Source: Elymus sibiricus
Lineage: Eukaryota; Streptophyta; Magnoliopsida; Poales; Poaceae
Assembly: GCA_039707655.1 (NCBI GenBank)
Contig: CM077667.1
Coordinates: 62,277,628 to 62,341,627 of the forward strand
Reading direction: 5' to 3'
Length of the DNA stretch: 64,000 nt
The first letter of the stretch is position 1, and every line of letters starts with the position of its first letter. The translations under genes were made by a program, and so were the position numbers. The notes beneath the pieces were generated by a model, which was given only the letters and a program-made list of their open reading frames with translations, did not search any database and was not told where the DNA came from. Shown one piece after another: positions 21,212 to 35,223 of this stretch.

Positions 21212-24200
21212 ATGTCTAAAACCCCATCCACCTGCAACTTGGTAAGGTCTGGGGTGACCGAAGAATCACTCAAAGATTTTGTCACTATGGGAGTTTTGCC
21301 GACTCAGGATGTTATCCACTGGCGGGTTCCAAGCAATGAAACCACCCCTAAACCCAAAGACGGGGAAGTCATTGTATTCACAGACCATCTTCTTCGTGGC
21401 TTCTCCTCGCCCGGGTCCAAGTTTTTCCGGGATGTCTTACACGCATTCAAACTGCACCCCCAAGACATTGGCCCCAATTCTGTCACCAATATGTGCCAAT
21501 TTCAAACCTTCTGTGAAACCTACCTGCAAGAGGAACCGTCTGTCGACCTCTTCAAGGAGTACTTTTACATCAACCGCCAAACAGAAATGGCGGATGGGTT
21601 AAGCCTTGAGCTCGGGGGCGTCACTCTTCAGAGACGGAGGGATGTACTCTTCCCAGCAGCAACTCTGTCGAGTCACCCCAAGGAATGGAACAAGACTTGG
21701 TTCTACTGCCAAGACACTTCACCAGAGGGGGAGAACCCATTGCCGGGCTACCGTCCTTACCGGCTTAGCACCGATACGGAGCTTCCAGACCGGATGTCAG
21801 CCACCTTACGTGCTCAATATGCCTCCATTTTCTCAAAAGTCAGGGCCCTGTTAGCCAACGGATTAACGGGTGTTGATCTGACCCGCTGCTGGGTCTCTTG
21901 GAGGATTCTGTCGTTAAGCCGCCGCGGCGCCTTAATGTGCCAATACACTGGTAAAGTGGACGACCCTCAACGCTTCAACCAGACCCCCTTGAAGGACCAG
22001 GATCTCAACACTATCGTCAAGTCTTTGCTGGGGGAATCATTAGCCGCCTGCACCAAGACGAGTTTAAATCCCTTCTCTGCACTTAACCCGGCTCTGGATG
22101 TAAGTCTTTCCATCCTAACCCTCATCCATTCTTTTAATGCTGTACTTTACATACTTTATTAAATCTTTTATGCCAATATGCTTTGCCATGCGTAGGCCGG
22201 CTCTTCCTTCTGGAAAAAACTGTTGCCCCCTACTCTCAAGAAGAAAAGCAAAGTCCCCAAGGCGACCAAATCTAAGGCGCCGAATCATCGGAAGAGGAAA
22301 TCATTCGAAGATTTGTTCGATTTAAATGTCTCAGAGGTAGAACTTGACCCCCTTGGCCTTCTCTTTATGCAACTCATTGACAACGATTGCTCACAGGAGG
22401 AAGCAGAAACAATCCATGCTGATGTTGCAGAGGTAACCATTGTGTCCTCTGACTCGGATCTTTCACCAGTAAAGAGAGTACGGCGGGCTGTACGAAAGGT
22501 AAAATGTTCTCGTCCTTTTGCTCACTTGGGTCCTAACTTTCTTTTGAAGAAACAGCAAGACGACAGCAGATGTCAGACCCGGAGCACCGGCTCTGGAGAC
22601 CTTTTAGCCGGCTTACCAAATGAACCGGCTCCTCGAAAACAGCGCACTAAAGCACTTTATTGTCTTGACTTTATTTCCTCTGCATGCTAACTTTGTATTG
22701 TAGCTTATCAGTATTTAACAATGCTAACCTTTTCAGGACTCGCCTCCCTCTTCCGGCGACTCAACCGCCTCAAGCTGCCTCCCCTTATCATCAACCAGGG
22801 ATAAGTATTTTTATATCCCACTCTGTGTATTATAATCTATCCTTGCTTATTGACGTGTAATTTCACCTTTTCTCATAGGGCTCAAGCCAAACGGAGAAAA
22901 ACTGGCGGGTCAACCGCCACTCCTGACGTCCCAGAGTCGGTGAATCCAAAGTCAAATATCCCTAAAGTTCATATTGAGCCTTCTAAAGCCGCCAAAGATA
23001 CACATGAAGAAGCTCCTCAGTAGAATGAGCCGGTGGATATGGATATTGAGGCTCCTGAGGCTCACCCGGAAACTGATCCTAAGCCGCCCAGCCCCCAGTC
23101 GACAACTGAAAAAGTGACTTCCCATGAAGAAGTTATTGTTACCGGGGCGGCTTACAAATCTCCGGCTCCTTCGAAGATACTATCCAAACATACTAGCGAG
23201 GACGAGGCGGCTCATCTCAAGGAAGGGAAGATGCAATTTGATCTCCCTAACCTCGAAAAACTTACCGCTGACGAGTTACACGCGGGCTATCTGAGCCGTC
23301 TATCTGCAAGCCGGGACATGGAGGCCAACTTGGTTGGCATGATGAAGAAGAAATACGAGGTACTTCGCTTCCCTTGCCTCTTCATATATATACTTATGCA
23401 GCCCCCAAGAGCCGATTGACCTCTCAAAAGGTCAGCAGGGTCTTCCGTAATTTGGCAACCTTTGAAGAATCACCGACACTTTAAACATGGACTAAGAGCC
23501 AATTGTAGCCCCCAAGGGCCGGGTCATTATGCCAATAATGAGACGACACTCAATCATAGATTAAGAGCCAACTATAGCCCCCAAGGGCCGGGTCATTATG
23601 CCAATAATGAGCCGACACTCAATCATAGATTAAGAGCCGAGTGTAGCCCCCAAGTGCCAAGTATATTGCTTGCAATCTGCTTGGGACTTGTAATAATTGT
23701 GCCAAACTTTGACAAAAATCTGTATGAGCCGGACAGGCGGCTTAAAACTAACAATCTTGCTCTGTTATGACTTGTCCTGTGCAGGAATCTTTGAATGCCG
23801 CTGAGTCGACCGTGTCAGACCTGAAGGAGAGTCTGGCATTGCAACAGAATGGCCGAGCTGAAACCAACGCCAAGTATCAAATTGCCTTGACGGAGCTGGA
23901 CGTTATCAAGGTGAGCTCAAATCACTCAAAAAAGCCGCTGAAACGAGCCAAGCCGCCCTGACCAAGCGCGCTGAAGACGTAGAAGGCCATCTCAAAACGG
24001 TGGCCGACGAGCTGAGTAAGCTGAAAGGCCAGATATCTCGTATGATTGGAGTTGTGTTTGGTGAGTATTCTTAACCTTTAATGTTCTAAAAAGAAATTCT
24101 CTAAAATCCTTTCAGGCGGCTTAGAATATTTTGACTTGCTTGTAGGTGAACGGAGCCGCCAACTTTCAGATGACAGCCTGTTGAAGCTCAAGGCTTTGTA

Positions 24201-24723
24201 CGCTCTTACTGAACAACTCTATGCCGGATCACTCTTCACCATAAAAGCAGTGATGACCGAGAAGGGCGTCCCAAAATTTATGAAGGGCGTGCTCGAAGTT
24301 CTCTCCACCATCCCGAAGCAAATTGAGGAGCTGAAAAGATCCGCCGCCCGCAAGGGCGCAATGACTGCTTTGAGCCGTTCGCTAGCTTATGCCCCTGAGC
24401 TAAACCCGGCCGAGATGATTGACAGCTTCCCTCAGCTGAAGGATGACGGCTCAGAATTCACTGAAGATGACTATGTCCGCTATATGAAGGCATCCCGTAT
24501 TTTAGCAAGCTAGCTGGCCGAACAAGCTGACCTGTCGTCATATCAGGCGGCTTACTCGGAAGATAATAAGCGAGTTCGAGGGCCCACCTTCGAAGCCAAG
24601 AGCCTAATTCCTCAATGCCGTAAGCACCTCTTCGCTCCTGATGTTGACCCATCTCCAATCATGCACGATGAAGCCCAATTTGAGGCCTTAATAAACTGCA
24701 ATTGGGATGTGGACAACCTCTAG
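21212..24723 (+). pseudogene. E2 antisense gene: 'transposase, gypsy type' domain plus coiled coil
   Basis: This gene runs opposite to gag-pol. Likely exons: 21212-22099 (GT donor 22100), 22196-22498 (acceptor cgtag, donor 22499), then shorter exons from about 22549 and 22738, 23033-23360, a coiled-coil exon from about 23785, and 24147-24723. The first two joins are in phase. Exon 1 resembles Pfam 'Transposase (putative), gypsy type' (segments VFTDHLLRGFSSPGSKFFRDV and WNKTWFYCQD). Exon 2 is Lys-rich then acidic. The C-terminal exon (LKALYALTEQLYAGSL) is matched in layout by the antisense gene of E1. A TAG at 24511-24513 cuts the last exon, so this copy is probably broken. Despite the domain name, no catalytic triad is visible and the function is unknown. 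Confidence 0.7.
23490..23665 (+). repeat. Tandem repeat of about 69 bp in an intron of the E2 antisense gene
   Basis: Phrases agagcca...tagcccccaag recur at about 23494, 23563 and 23632, two and a half near-identical units. It lies between predicted exons, so it would be intronic. Confidence 0.8.
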
Positions 24724-25688
24724 ATCCAGGAGACCGAAGACCCGGCGCAGGATAACCCGGCGACGAGCTAGATAGAGAACTTGCATCATGCGAAGGTAAC
24801 CCGGTTTTGTTTAATCCACCGGGTTATAATTTGCTGAGAAAACTTGAAGTCCGCAGCTTTTGGGCTTTTTGGATAGCCTTGTAATAGCAGTAGGAAACAT
24901 TTAACCGCCTGCTCTTGTGCCTTTGATGCACTTTTAAACTTCTTTCAATCCATATTCCGGTGACTTTAGCAAATTTGTCTTGACATATAATCGTCTGACT
25001 GCCTTGACTCGCCGGGCGCGTTATACTTCATGAGCAATGCCAAGCCGGAATTATCCAAAACTTAGAATCTTATGATGATATCACCTGCAAAAAACAAGTA
25101 ACTTGTATATCTCTTGTCCTATAAGCCGGCTTTAAAGGCGCGGCAGGACAAGATAACTCTTGCTTTTTATGAAAAAAAATTGTATAGCTTCCGAAGAAAC
25201 TAGGCATAAAGCCTGAAAACCTCGTAAGCCGGCTCTCACGTGACATAAATCCGTCGTTTAAACTTTAGCAAGTTCAGGGTCTTTAAAAGATTGACATTGC
25301 TAAGAGTACGAGCGGGCCACATAGTGGAGGGATTACGGCAGACAAGGCGAGTTTATCCTAGCTCACTGTAAGCCGGCTCTCTCGTGACAAAAGCTGCCGT
25401 TTAAACCTTGACAAGTTCAGGGTCTTTGTGCGAGAATAACTTATAAAAGTTCAGGGTCTCTTATCAAGATTAATTGTCAAGAGTTCGGCGGGTCACATGG
25501 CGGAGTAGCAAGTTGCAAACAGGCAGGTTTAACTCGAACATGGCATATAAAGCCTGGCCAAGAGGGTATGAAAGCTAAACCCACTGGGTTGGAAGCCCCC
25601 AAGTGACCTGATGAAGGATCAACTCCTTTGCACAAATTTTAGTGCGGAAAATCGGCAGAGGCCCCTAATCATGGGGATGCCAACTTTA
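24724..25688. repeat. E2 spacer between the convergent genes, with duplicated phrases
   Basis: No coding region. Two related blocks (about 25220-25320 and 25370-25500) share aagccggctct, cgtttaaac and the phrase aagttcagggtct, which occurs three times. Both the plus-strand antisense gene and the minus-strand pol would end here, so this is a convergent terminator region. Confidence 0.55.
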
Positions 25689-28600
25689 TTATATCATAAA
25701 AGATGGTATATACAATGACAGGAATATGTACATTGATAAGAGCCGGACTGGCGGCTTAAGTATAGTATGGCCAAGATGAGCAATATTCCACGGCCTCTTG
25801 GTCTCTTCACAAGAAGTGCGAGACTTGTCACTCTCCCGTATATCAATGAGATAATATGAACCATTGTTGAGATTTCTGCTGATCACAAACGGTCCTTCCC
25901 AAGGAGGTGATAACTTATGCATATATGACTGGTCTTGAATCAGCCGGAGTACTAAGTCACCTTCTTGAAACGTCCGGGTCTTGACCCTGCGGCTGTGATA
26001 GCGACGCAGGTCTTGTTGATAAATCACCGATCGAGCTGCTGCAAGATCCCGTGCTTCATCCAAGGCATCCAAAGCATCCTGACGTGCCGCCTCGTTTTCA
26101 GTTTCCACGTAAGCCGCCACTCTGGGCGAGTCATGACGAATATCACTGGGGAGAACAGCCTCTGCACCATAAACCATGAAGAAGGGCGTATAGCTTGTAG
26201 ATCTGTTGGGGGTGGTTCTTATGCTCCAAAGAACAGACGGCAACTCCTCCACCCAACAACCCGGCGTGCGCTCCAAAGGAACCATGAGCCGGGTTTTTAT
26301 ACCTCTCAAAATTTCCTGGTTAGCACGCTCAGCTTGACCATTAGACTGTGGGTGAGCCACAGAAGATACATCGAGGCGGATATGCTCATCATCGCAAAAC
26401 TCCTTCATAGCCCCCTTGGACAGATTTGTGCCGTTATCAGTAATGATACTATGAGGATAACCGAAATGAAAATTCAGCTTTTTGACGAACTGAACTGCTA
26501 TTGCTGCATCACACTTGCTGACCGGCTCAGCTTCCACCCATTTGGTAAACTTGTCAACCGCCACCAAGAGGTGGGTCTTCTTGTCCTTGGACCTTTTAAA
26601 AGGCCCTACCATATCAAGCCCCCAGACTACAAACGGCCAGGTGATTAGAATCATCCGTAGCTCTTGAGCCGGCACATGGGCACGTCGCCCAAACTTCTGG
26701 CACCCGCCACATTTACTGACCAAGTCCTCTGCATCTTTATGAGCTGTTAACTAGTAGAAACCGTGTCGAAAGGCCTTGGCCGCCAAAGATTTTGACCCGA
26801 CGTGATGACCACAATCGCCGACATGGATTTCTTACAAGATCTCACGGCCCTCATCAGGAGAAACACAGCGCTGAAAGACTCCAGTCACACTGCACCGGTG
26901 TATCTCGCCATTGACAATAGTCATAGATTTAGACCGCCTTATGATCTGCCGTGCCAGATTTTCATCTTGAGGTAACTCGCCGCGAGTCAGATATGCCAAA
27001 TAAGGCAACCTCCAATCAGGAATTGCGCGGAGATCCGCCACCAATTGCCCTTCTGGGTCAGGTATAGCCAATTCCTCCTCCGACGGTAACTTGACTGACG
27101 GGTGATGCAAGACGTCCAAGAACACATTAGGCGGTACCGGCTTACGCTGAGATCCCAGCCTTGATAACGCGTCAGCCGCCTCATTCTTCCGCCGATCAAT
27201 ATGATCCACCTGATAGCCCTTAAAATGGCCAGCAATGACATCAACCGCCCGACGATAAGCCGCCATGCGAGGGTCTTTAGAATCCCACGTGCCAGAGACT
27301 TGCTGAGCCACCAGGTCTGAGTCGCCAAGACATCTGACCCGGCTCAAATTCATCTCCTTGGCCACACGGAGCCCGTAAAGCAAAGCCTCATATTCTGCTG
27401 CATTGTTAGTACAAGGAAACATTAGCCTCAAAACATAACAGAATTTGTCACCTCGTGGGGAAGTTAAAACAACTCCGGCCTCCGAGCCTTCCAATTGCCT
27501 GGAACCATCAAAGTGAATCGTCCAATAGGTATTGTCCGGCTTCTTTTCAGGTATTTGACACTCTGTCCAGTCATTGATAAAATCCACCAAGGCTTGAGAT
27601 TTTACAGCCGTCCGGGGCACATATTTCAGATTTAGAGGTCCAAGCTCAATTGCCCACTTAGCAATCCTGCCAGTAGCTTCTCTGTTTTGAATGATATCTC
27701 CCAAAGGAGCAGAGCTGACCACGGTAATTGGATGCCCGGGGAAATAATGCTTCAGCTTGCGATTGGCCATGAATACACCAAGCACCAGCTTCTGCCAATG
27801 TGGGTATCTCTGCTCGGATTCTGTCAAGACCTCACTGACATAATAAACCGGCCGCTGAACTGGGTACTCCTTACCCGCCTCCTTGCGCTCGACCACAACT
27901 GCAGCACTGACAGCTCTGTTGTTAGCCGCCACATACAAGAGAAAAGGCTCCTTTTCCACGGGAGTAGCTAAAACGGGCGGCTCGGCCAACTGCTTTTTAA
28001 GCGCCTCAAATGCTTCATTAGCCGCATCACTCTAGACGAAATCATCTGTCTTCTTCATCATCTGATACAGAGGAATAGCTTTCTCACCCAGGCGGCTTAT
28101 GAACCGGCTCAAGGCAGCAATATGACCCGCCAGGCGCTGAACATCATTAATACACGCCGGCTTAGACAAGGAGGTAATAGCCTTTATCTTGTCCGGGTTA
28201 GCTTCAATGCCACGCTCAGAGACCAAAAAACCCAAAAGCTTGCCCGCGGGTACACCGAACACACACTTTGTCGGGTTAAGCATCATCTTGTAAACCCGCA
28301 GATTATCGAAGGTTTCCTTCAAATCAGCCAGCAGAGTCTCCTTCTTCCTTGACTTGACCACAATATCATCCACATAAGCATGAACATTGCGCCCAATTTG
28401 ACCATGAAGACAGTTCTACACACAGCGCTGGTAAGTCGCCTGGGCACTCTTAAGCCCAAAAGGCATAGACACATAGCAGAAAGCTCCAAAAGGCGTAATG
28501 AAAGACGTCTTCTCTTGGTCTTTGACTGCCATCTTGATCTGATGATAACCTGAATAAGCATCCAGGAAGCATAGACTCTCACAACCCACCGTTGCATCAA

Positions 28601-29555
28601 TGATCTGGTCGATACGGGGGAGAGCAAACGGGTCAACCGGACACGCCTTGTTAAGATCCGTGTAATCCACGCACATGCGCCACGTGCCATTCTTCTTGAG
28701 TACCAACACCTGGTTAGCTAACCACTCCGGGTGAAAAACTTCAACGATGAACCCTGCTGCCAAGAGCCGGGCCACCTCTTCCCCAATAGCCTTACGCCTC
28801 TCCTCATTGAAGCGATGGAGAAACTGTTTGACCGGCTTAAACTTGGGATCCACATTAAGGTGGTGCTCAGCGAATTCTCTCGGTACACCCGGCATGTCAG
28901 AAAGCTTCCATGCAAAGATGTCCCGATTCTCACGGATGAATTCGATAAGCGCGCTTTCCTATTTGGGATCCATATTGGCCCCAATAGTGAACTGCTGCGA
29001 TGAGTCGCCAGGAGTGAAATCCACTAGCTTGGTATCTTCTGCCACAAACTTGAGGGGCGGCTCAGATTCCGTGCTAGGCTTCTTTAGCGGGGTCATATCT
29101 GCTGGGTCAACGTTCTCTTTGTAAAACTTGAGCTCCGCCTCAGCACAACTTGACTCTGCATATGCTGCATCGCCTTCCTCACACTCAAGAGCAACCTTCC
29201 GATCACCATGCACTGTAATCGTCCCTTTTAACCCGGGCATCTTGAGCTGCAAGTAGACATAACAAGGCCTAGCCATAAACTTGGCATAAGCCGTCCGTCC
29301 AAACAAAGCGTGGTACGGGCTCTTGATCTTGACCACTTCAAACCATAAAGACTCCACCCTGTAGTTGAATTCATCGCCAAAACCTACCTCCAGAGAAATT
29401 TTTCCAACTGGGTAAGCCGACTTTCCGGGCACCACACCGTGAAAAACCGTTGAAGATGGTTTAAGGTCCTTGTCAAGCAAATTCATCCGGCGAAACGTGT
29501 CATAGTACAGGATGTTGATGCTGCTGCCACCATCCATAAGCACCTTGGTGAACAC
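25689..29555 (-). pseudogene. E2 pol (protease, RT, RNase H, integrase), broken
   Basis: On the minus strand: retropepsin 29555-28959 (LMDGGSS near 29535), reverse transcriptase 28950-28040 (catalytic YVDD near 28370), RNase H 27700-27080 (HFDGS near 27510), integrase 26830-25800 (GLDMVGP near 26610, TDNGT near 26435). All parts share one frame, cut by stops at 28959-28961, 28416-28418, 28032-28034, 26832-26834 and 26751-26753. No frameshift is evident, so decay is by point changes only. YVDD in place of YMDD is common in this clade. Confidence 0.9.
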
Positions 29556-29563
29556 ATATCCTC

Positions 29564-30052
29564 CTACCTGGGGGTGACCACCAAGGCCAACTGCCCCGGG
29601 TTATCCATGCGTGGCGGGTGATCCTCCCTGCTCCAAGTTATGTCATACTCTGACCATTTCAAGTACTGCGGGAGAGCCGGCATGACCACATTAACTGCTT
29701 GCTTGCGCACCTTCTGATCCTGCTTGTCAAGGCTAATCGTAAAAACATGATATTGGCCTCTATTAAGCTGCTTTGGATTATTCTGGTACCCGGACTGGTT
29801 GTTTTGTTGTTGACCTCCATTGCTAGACTGTTGGTTATTACCACCATGATTTCCTTGGCCTTGATAGCCAGAACCTGAGCCGCCTGCGCCAAAGCCGGAC
29901 CCAGGAGAGCCGGATCCTGATCCGCCAGATGGTCCACCGCCGCCATCTTGATGCTGGTTAACGCTGTAATTTCGGAACTCTCGCATGATCCAACAATCCC
30001 TCCAGGCATGAGTGGATGGCTTATCGGGAAGACTATGTTTCGGGCAACGGGC
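29564..30052 (-). pseudogene. E2 gag C-terminal part, left of E3
   Basis: The minus-strand sequence has a Cys/His segment near 30030-29990 and a long Gly/Ser/Asn/Gln-rich stretch (29950-29770) before the protease. It is the continuation of the gag whose N-terminal part is at 36812-39004. E3 split it at codon-compatible positions. Confidence 0.75.
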
Positions 30053-31623
30053 TGATACGTCTCCAACGTATCTATAATTTTTGATTGTTCCATGCTATTA
30101 TATTATCTGTTTTGGATGTTTTATATGCATTAATATGCTATTTTATATTATTTTTGGGACTAACCTATTAACCTAGTGCCTAGTGCTAGTTTCTTTTTTT
30201 TCCTTGTTTTTGAGTATTGCAGATAAGGAATATTAAACGGAGTCCAAACGGCATAAAATCTTCGGAATGATTTTTCTTGGACCAGAAGAAACCTGCCAGA
30301 CTTGGAGACGAAGGCAGGAGACCTGCCGTGAGGTCACAAGCCTGCAGGGCGCGCCCCCTGGCTTGTGGCCCCACGGCAAATCTCCTAACCCTATTCTTCG
30401 GCCTATAAATTCCCAAATATTCCCCCAATACCAAAAAAGAGCCACGAAAATACTTTTCCGCCGCCGAAACCCTCTGTTCCCGTGAGATCCCATCTTGGAG
30501 CCTTTTCTGGTAATCTGCCGGAGGGAGATTCGATCACGGAGGGCATCTAAATCAACTCCATTGCCCTTCCGATGATGCGTGAGTAGTCCACCACAGACCT
30601 TCGGGTCCATAGCTAGTAGCTAGATGCTTTTTCTCGCTCTTTGTTCTTCAATACCATGTTCTTCATGATCTTCATGGAGATCTATCCGATGTAATACTCT
30701 TTTGCGGTGTGTTTGTCGAGATCCGATGAATTCTGGGTTTATGATCAGATTATCTATGAATATTATTTGAATCTTCTCTGAATTCTTATATGCATGATTT
30801 CATATCTTTGCAAGTCTCTTCGAGTTATTGGTTTGGTTTGGCCAACTAGATTGGTAATTCTTGCAATGGGAGAAGTGCTTGGTTTTGGGTTCAATCTTGC
30901 GGTGTCCTCACCCAGTGACAAAGTAGGGGTAGCGAGGCATGTATTTGTATTGTTGCCATCAAGGATAAAAAGATGGGGTTTTCATCATATTGCTTGAGTT
31001 TATCCCTCTACATCATGTCATCTTACTTAATGCGTTACTCTGTTCTTCATGAACTTAATACTCTAGATGCAGGCAGGAGTCGGTCGATGTGTGGAGTAAT
31101 AGTAGTAGATGCAGAATCGTTTTGGTCTACTTGACACGGACGTGATGCCTATATGCATAATCATTGCCTTGAATATCGTCATAAATATGCACTTTTCTAT
31201 CAATTGCTCGACAGTAATTTGTTCACCCACCGTATTATTTTCCTTCAAGAGAGAAGCCTCTAGTGAAACCTATGGCCCCCGGGTCTATTTTCCATATTAT
31301 ATTTTCAGATCTATAAACCAAAAATACCAAAAATACTTTATTGCAATCTTTTTGCTTTTGTTTTACTTTCCGTTTTAGAAATCTTCTATATCTATCTCTA
31401 TCAGATCTCATCCTTGCAAGTAACCGTGAAGGGATTGACAACCCCTTTATAGCATTGGGTGCAAGTGTTTGATTATTTGTGTAGGTACCTCTATTGGGGA
31501 CTTGCTTGTATCTCCTACTAGATTGATACCTTGGTTCTCAACAACTGAGGGAAATACTTATCTACTTTGCTACATCACCCTTTCCTCTTCAAGCGAAAAC
31601 CAACACAAGCTCAAGAAGTAGCA
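30053..31623 (+). repeat. E3 5' LTR
   Basis: Contains the GC-palindrome (30324-30377: gccgtg...cacaagcc, gggcgcgccc, ggcttgtgg...cacggc) and a TATA box (cctataaat, 30402-30410) 25 bp after it. Confidence 0.9.
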
Positions 31624-31634
31624 AGAAGGATTTC

Positions 31635-31652
31635 TGGCGCCGTTGCCGGGGA
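31635..31652 (+). other. E3 primer binding site, tRNA-Asp type
   Basis: TGGCGCCGTTGCCGGGGA, 11 bases after the LTR, is complementary to the 3' end of plant tRNA-Asp(GTC). Confidence 0.85.
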
Positions 31653-31899
31653 GATCTACATGAAGCCTACCAAGTACCCATCACAAACTCATCTCGTGCA
31701 TTTACATTATTTGCCATTTGCCTCTTGTTTTCCTCTCCCCCACTTCTAAAATGATTTTCCGAAAAGATTTGCCTTTTTATTCGCCCTTCTTCCGTTTGTC
31801 TTTTCGTTTGCATTTTAGATCGTTTGCTCGGCTCAACCCAAAGGCTTTGATCCTTATCTTAGGAAGTTAGAAGATATTGAGAATAATGCTAAAGGTTTC

Positions 31900-32379
31900 A
31901 TGTTGCTCCAATTTGACCATAATAGCTTCTTTAGAAACGAGCTTAAAGAACAAAAGACTATGCTGGAATACATGAATAAAGAGCTTGATGATATGTCTAA
32001 GGAATTTTATGGTTTGAAATGTGATGTGCTAGGTTTCCATGATCTTGATGATTGCTCTTTAAATTTGCATCTAGCGGATTCCACTATTAAGAAACCTATG
32101 GGAAGGATTAATGATGTTCTTATTGTTGCAAATAGGAATTATGTGCCCGTAGATTTCATTGTTCTTGATATAGATTGCAATCCTACATGTCCTATTATTC
32201 TTGGTAGACCTTTCCTTAGAACGATTGGTGCAATTATTGATATGAAAGAAGGAAACATTAGATTCCAATTTCCATTAAGGAAAGGCATGGAACACTTTCC
32301 TAGAAAGAAAATTAAATTACCTTATGAATCTATTATGAGAGCTACTTATGGATTGCATACCAAAGATGACAATACCTAG
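31900..32379 (+). pseudogene. E3 protease-like remnant
   Basis: A 159-codon open frame. Residues about 60-125 (VPVDFIVLDIDCN..., then LGRPFLRT) resemble the C-terminal half of retropepsin-like proteases of Gypsy pol. The N-terminal catalytic DTG/DSG half is not seen, and RT and integrase are absent downstream. It is a relic of an autonomous ancestor; whether it is still translated is unknown. Confidence 0.65.
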
Positions 32380-35223
32380 ATCTATTGCGTTATGCCTAGC
32401 TAGGGGCGTTAAACAATAGCGCTTGTTGGGAGGCAACCCAATTTTATTTTATGTTTCTGTTTTTTTGCTTCTGTTCTTGAGTGTTTTGCACATTATTACT
32501 TCTGTAGTAATTGTGTTTTATTGTTTTAATTAGTGTTTGTGCCAAGTAAGACCGTTGGGATGGTTTACGGTGATTGTTGATTTGGTTTTGCTGAAAAACA
32601 GAAACTTTTGCGCTCAGTCCAGGAATTTTATAAATTCACCAGAGCATCAATTGGATCTGAATTTTTTACACAAGATTTATATACAAATTGCCCTGATTGT
32701 CCTAATTTTTTAGAATTTTTCGAGTTACATAAGTATCCTAAGTCTACAGATGACTACAGACTGTTCTGTTTTTGACAGATTCTGTTTTCTTTGTGTTGTT
32801 TGCTTATTTTGATGTATCTATGGGTTGTATCGGGGGGTATGAACCATGGAGAAGTTATAATAAAGTAGATATTACACCAATATAAATAAAGAATGAGTTC
32901 ACAACAGTACCTAAAGTGGTAATTTATTTTTCTTATACTAACGGATCTCATGAGTTTTCTTTTGAGTTTTGTGTTGTGAAGTTTTCAAGTTTTGGGTAAA
33001 GATTTGATGGACTATGGAATAAGGAGTGGCAAGAGCCTATGCTTGGGGATTCCCAAGGCACCCCAAGCCATATTCAAGGATACCAAAGAGCCTAAGCTTG
33101 GGGATGCCCCGGAAGGCATCCCCTCTTTCGTCTTCAATCCATCGGTAAATTTACTTGAGGCTATATTTTTATTCACCACATGATATGTGTTTTGCTTGGA
33201 GCGTCTTGTATGATATGAGTCTTTGCTTTTTAGTTTGCCACAATCATCCTTGATGCACACATCTTTTGAGAAGGACACGCACTAATCGTGAATTTATTAG
33301 AATACTCTATGTGCTTCACTTATATCTTTTGAGCTAGGCAATGTTGCTCTAGTGCTTCACTTATATCTTTTTAGAGCACGGCGGTGTTTTATTTTATAGA
33401 AATAATTAAACTCTCGTACCTCACTTATATTATGTTGAGATTCTTTAAACAGCTTGGTAATTGGTTTAGGTTATGAATTTAGTCCTAATATAATGGGCAT
33501 CCAAGAGGGATATAATAAAAACTTTCATATAAAGTGCATTGAATATTATGAGAAGTTGGATTCCTTGCATATAGTTTTGAGATATAAAGATGGTGATGTT
33601 AGAGTCATGCTAGTGAGTAATTGTGGAATGGTAAAAATACATGTGTTGAAGTTTGTGACTCCCGTAGCATGCACGTATGGTGAACCGTTATGTAACGAAG
33701 TCGGAGCATGATTTGTTTAATGATTGTCATCCTTTGTGTGAGGGTCGGGAGCGCGCGATGGTTTACTCCTACCAACCTCTCCCCTAGGAGCATGCGTCTA
33801 ACACTTTGCTTCGATAACTAATAGATTTTTGCAATAAGTATGTGAGTTCTTTATGACTAATGTGAGTCCATGGATTATACGCACTCTCACCCTTCCACCT
33901 TTGCTAGCCTCTCTAGTACCGCGCAACTTTCGCCGGTGCATTAAACCCACCTTCCTCAAAACAGCCACCATATACCTTCCTCAAAACAGCCACCATACCT
34001 TCCTATTATGGCATTTCCATAGCCATTCCGAGATATATTGCCATGCAACTTCCACCGTTCTGTTTTTTTTATGACACGCACCATCATTGTCATATTGCTT
34101 TGCATGATCGTAAGACAGCTAGCATGATGTTTTCATGGCTTGTCCGTTTTTTGATGTCATTTGCTATGCTAGATCATTGCACATCCCGGTCCTCCACTGG
34201 AAGCATTCATATAGAGTCATATCTTGTTGTAGGTATCGAGTTGTAAGTAAATAAAAGTGTGATGATCTTCATTAATAGAGCATTGTCCCATGTGAGGAAA
34301 GGATGATGGAAGCTATGATTCCCTCACAAGAAGGGATGAGTCTCCGGACTTTACAAAAAATAAAAGAGGCCAATGAAGCCCAAATAAAAAAAAGGCCATA
34401 GATGCCCACCAAAATATAAAAAAATGAGAGAAAAGAGAGAAGGGACAATGTTACTATCTTTTTTTCCACACTTGTGCTTCAAAGTAGCACCTTGATCTTC
34501 ATGATAGAGAGTCTCCTATTTTGTCACTTTCATATACTAGTGGGAATTTTTCGTTATATAACTTCCCTTGTATATTCCAATGATGGGCTTCCTAAAATTG
34601 CCCTAGGTCTTCGTGAGCAAGCAAGTTGGATGCACACCCACTTAGTTTCTTTTTGAGCTTTCATACACTTATAGCTCTAGTGCATCCGTTGCATGGCAAT
34701 CCCTACTCACTCACATTGATATCTATTGATGGGCATCTCCATAGCCCATTGATACGCCTAGTTGATGTGAGACTATCTTCTCCTTTTTCCATACAACCTC
34801 CACCATATTCTATTCCACCCATAGTGCTATATCCATGGCTCACGCTCATGTATTGCGTGAAAGTTGAAAAGGTTTGAGAACATAAAAGGGGTGAAACAAT
34901 TGCTTGACTTGTCATCGGGGGTGTGCATGATTTAGATACTTTGTGTGGGGAAGATGGAGCATAGCCAGACTATATAATTTTGTAGGGATAACTTTCTAAG
35001 GCCATGTTATTTTGAAAGGACACAATTGTTTGTTAGTATGCTTGAAGTATTACTGTTTTTATGTTAACATTAAGATTTTGTTTTGAATCTTTTGGATCTG
35101 AATATTCATGCCACAATAAAGAATATTACATGGATAAATATGTTAGGTAGCATTCCACATCAAAAATTCTGCTTTTATCATTTACCTACTCGAGGACGAG
35201 CAGGAATTAAGCTTGGGGATGCT
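32380..35223 (+). other. E3 internal non-coding region with PPT-like hairpins
   Basis: No gene. At 33038-33125 the phrases gcttggggat and cttggggatgcc alternate with ggcatcccc and can fold into hairpins. The true polypurine tract (aagcttggggatgct, 35210-35223) has the same core. The region 32580-32790 is homologous (opposite orientation) to the repeat units of E4. Confidence 0.65.

Noticed and set aside
33454..33711. 85-codon frame in E3
   Set aside because: No domain and located in non-coding repeat sequence of a non-autonomous element.
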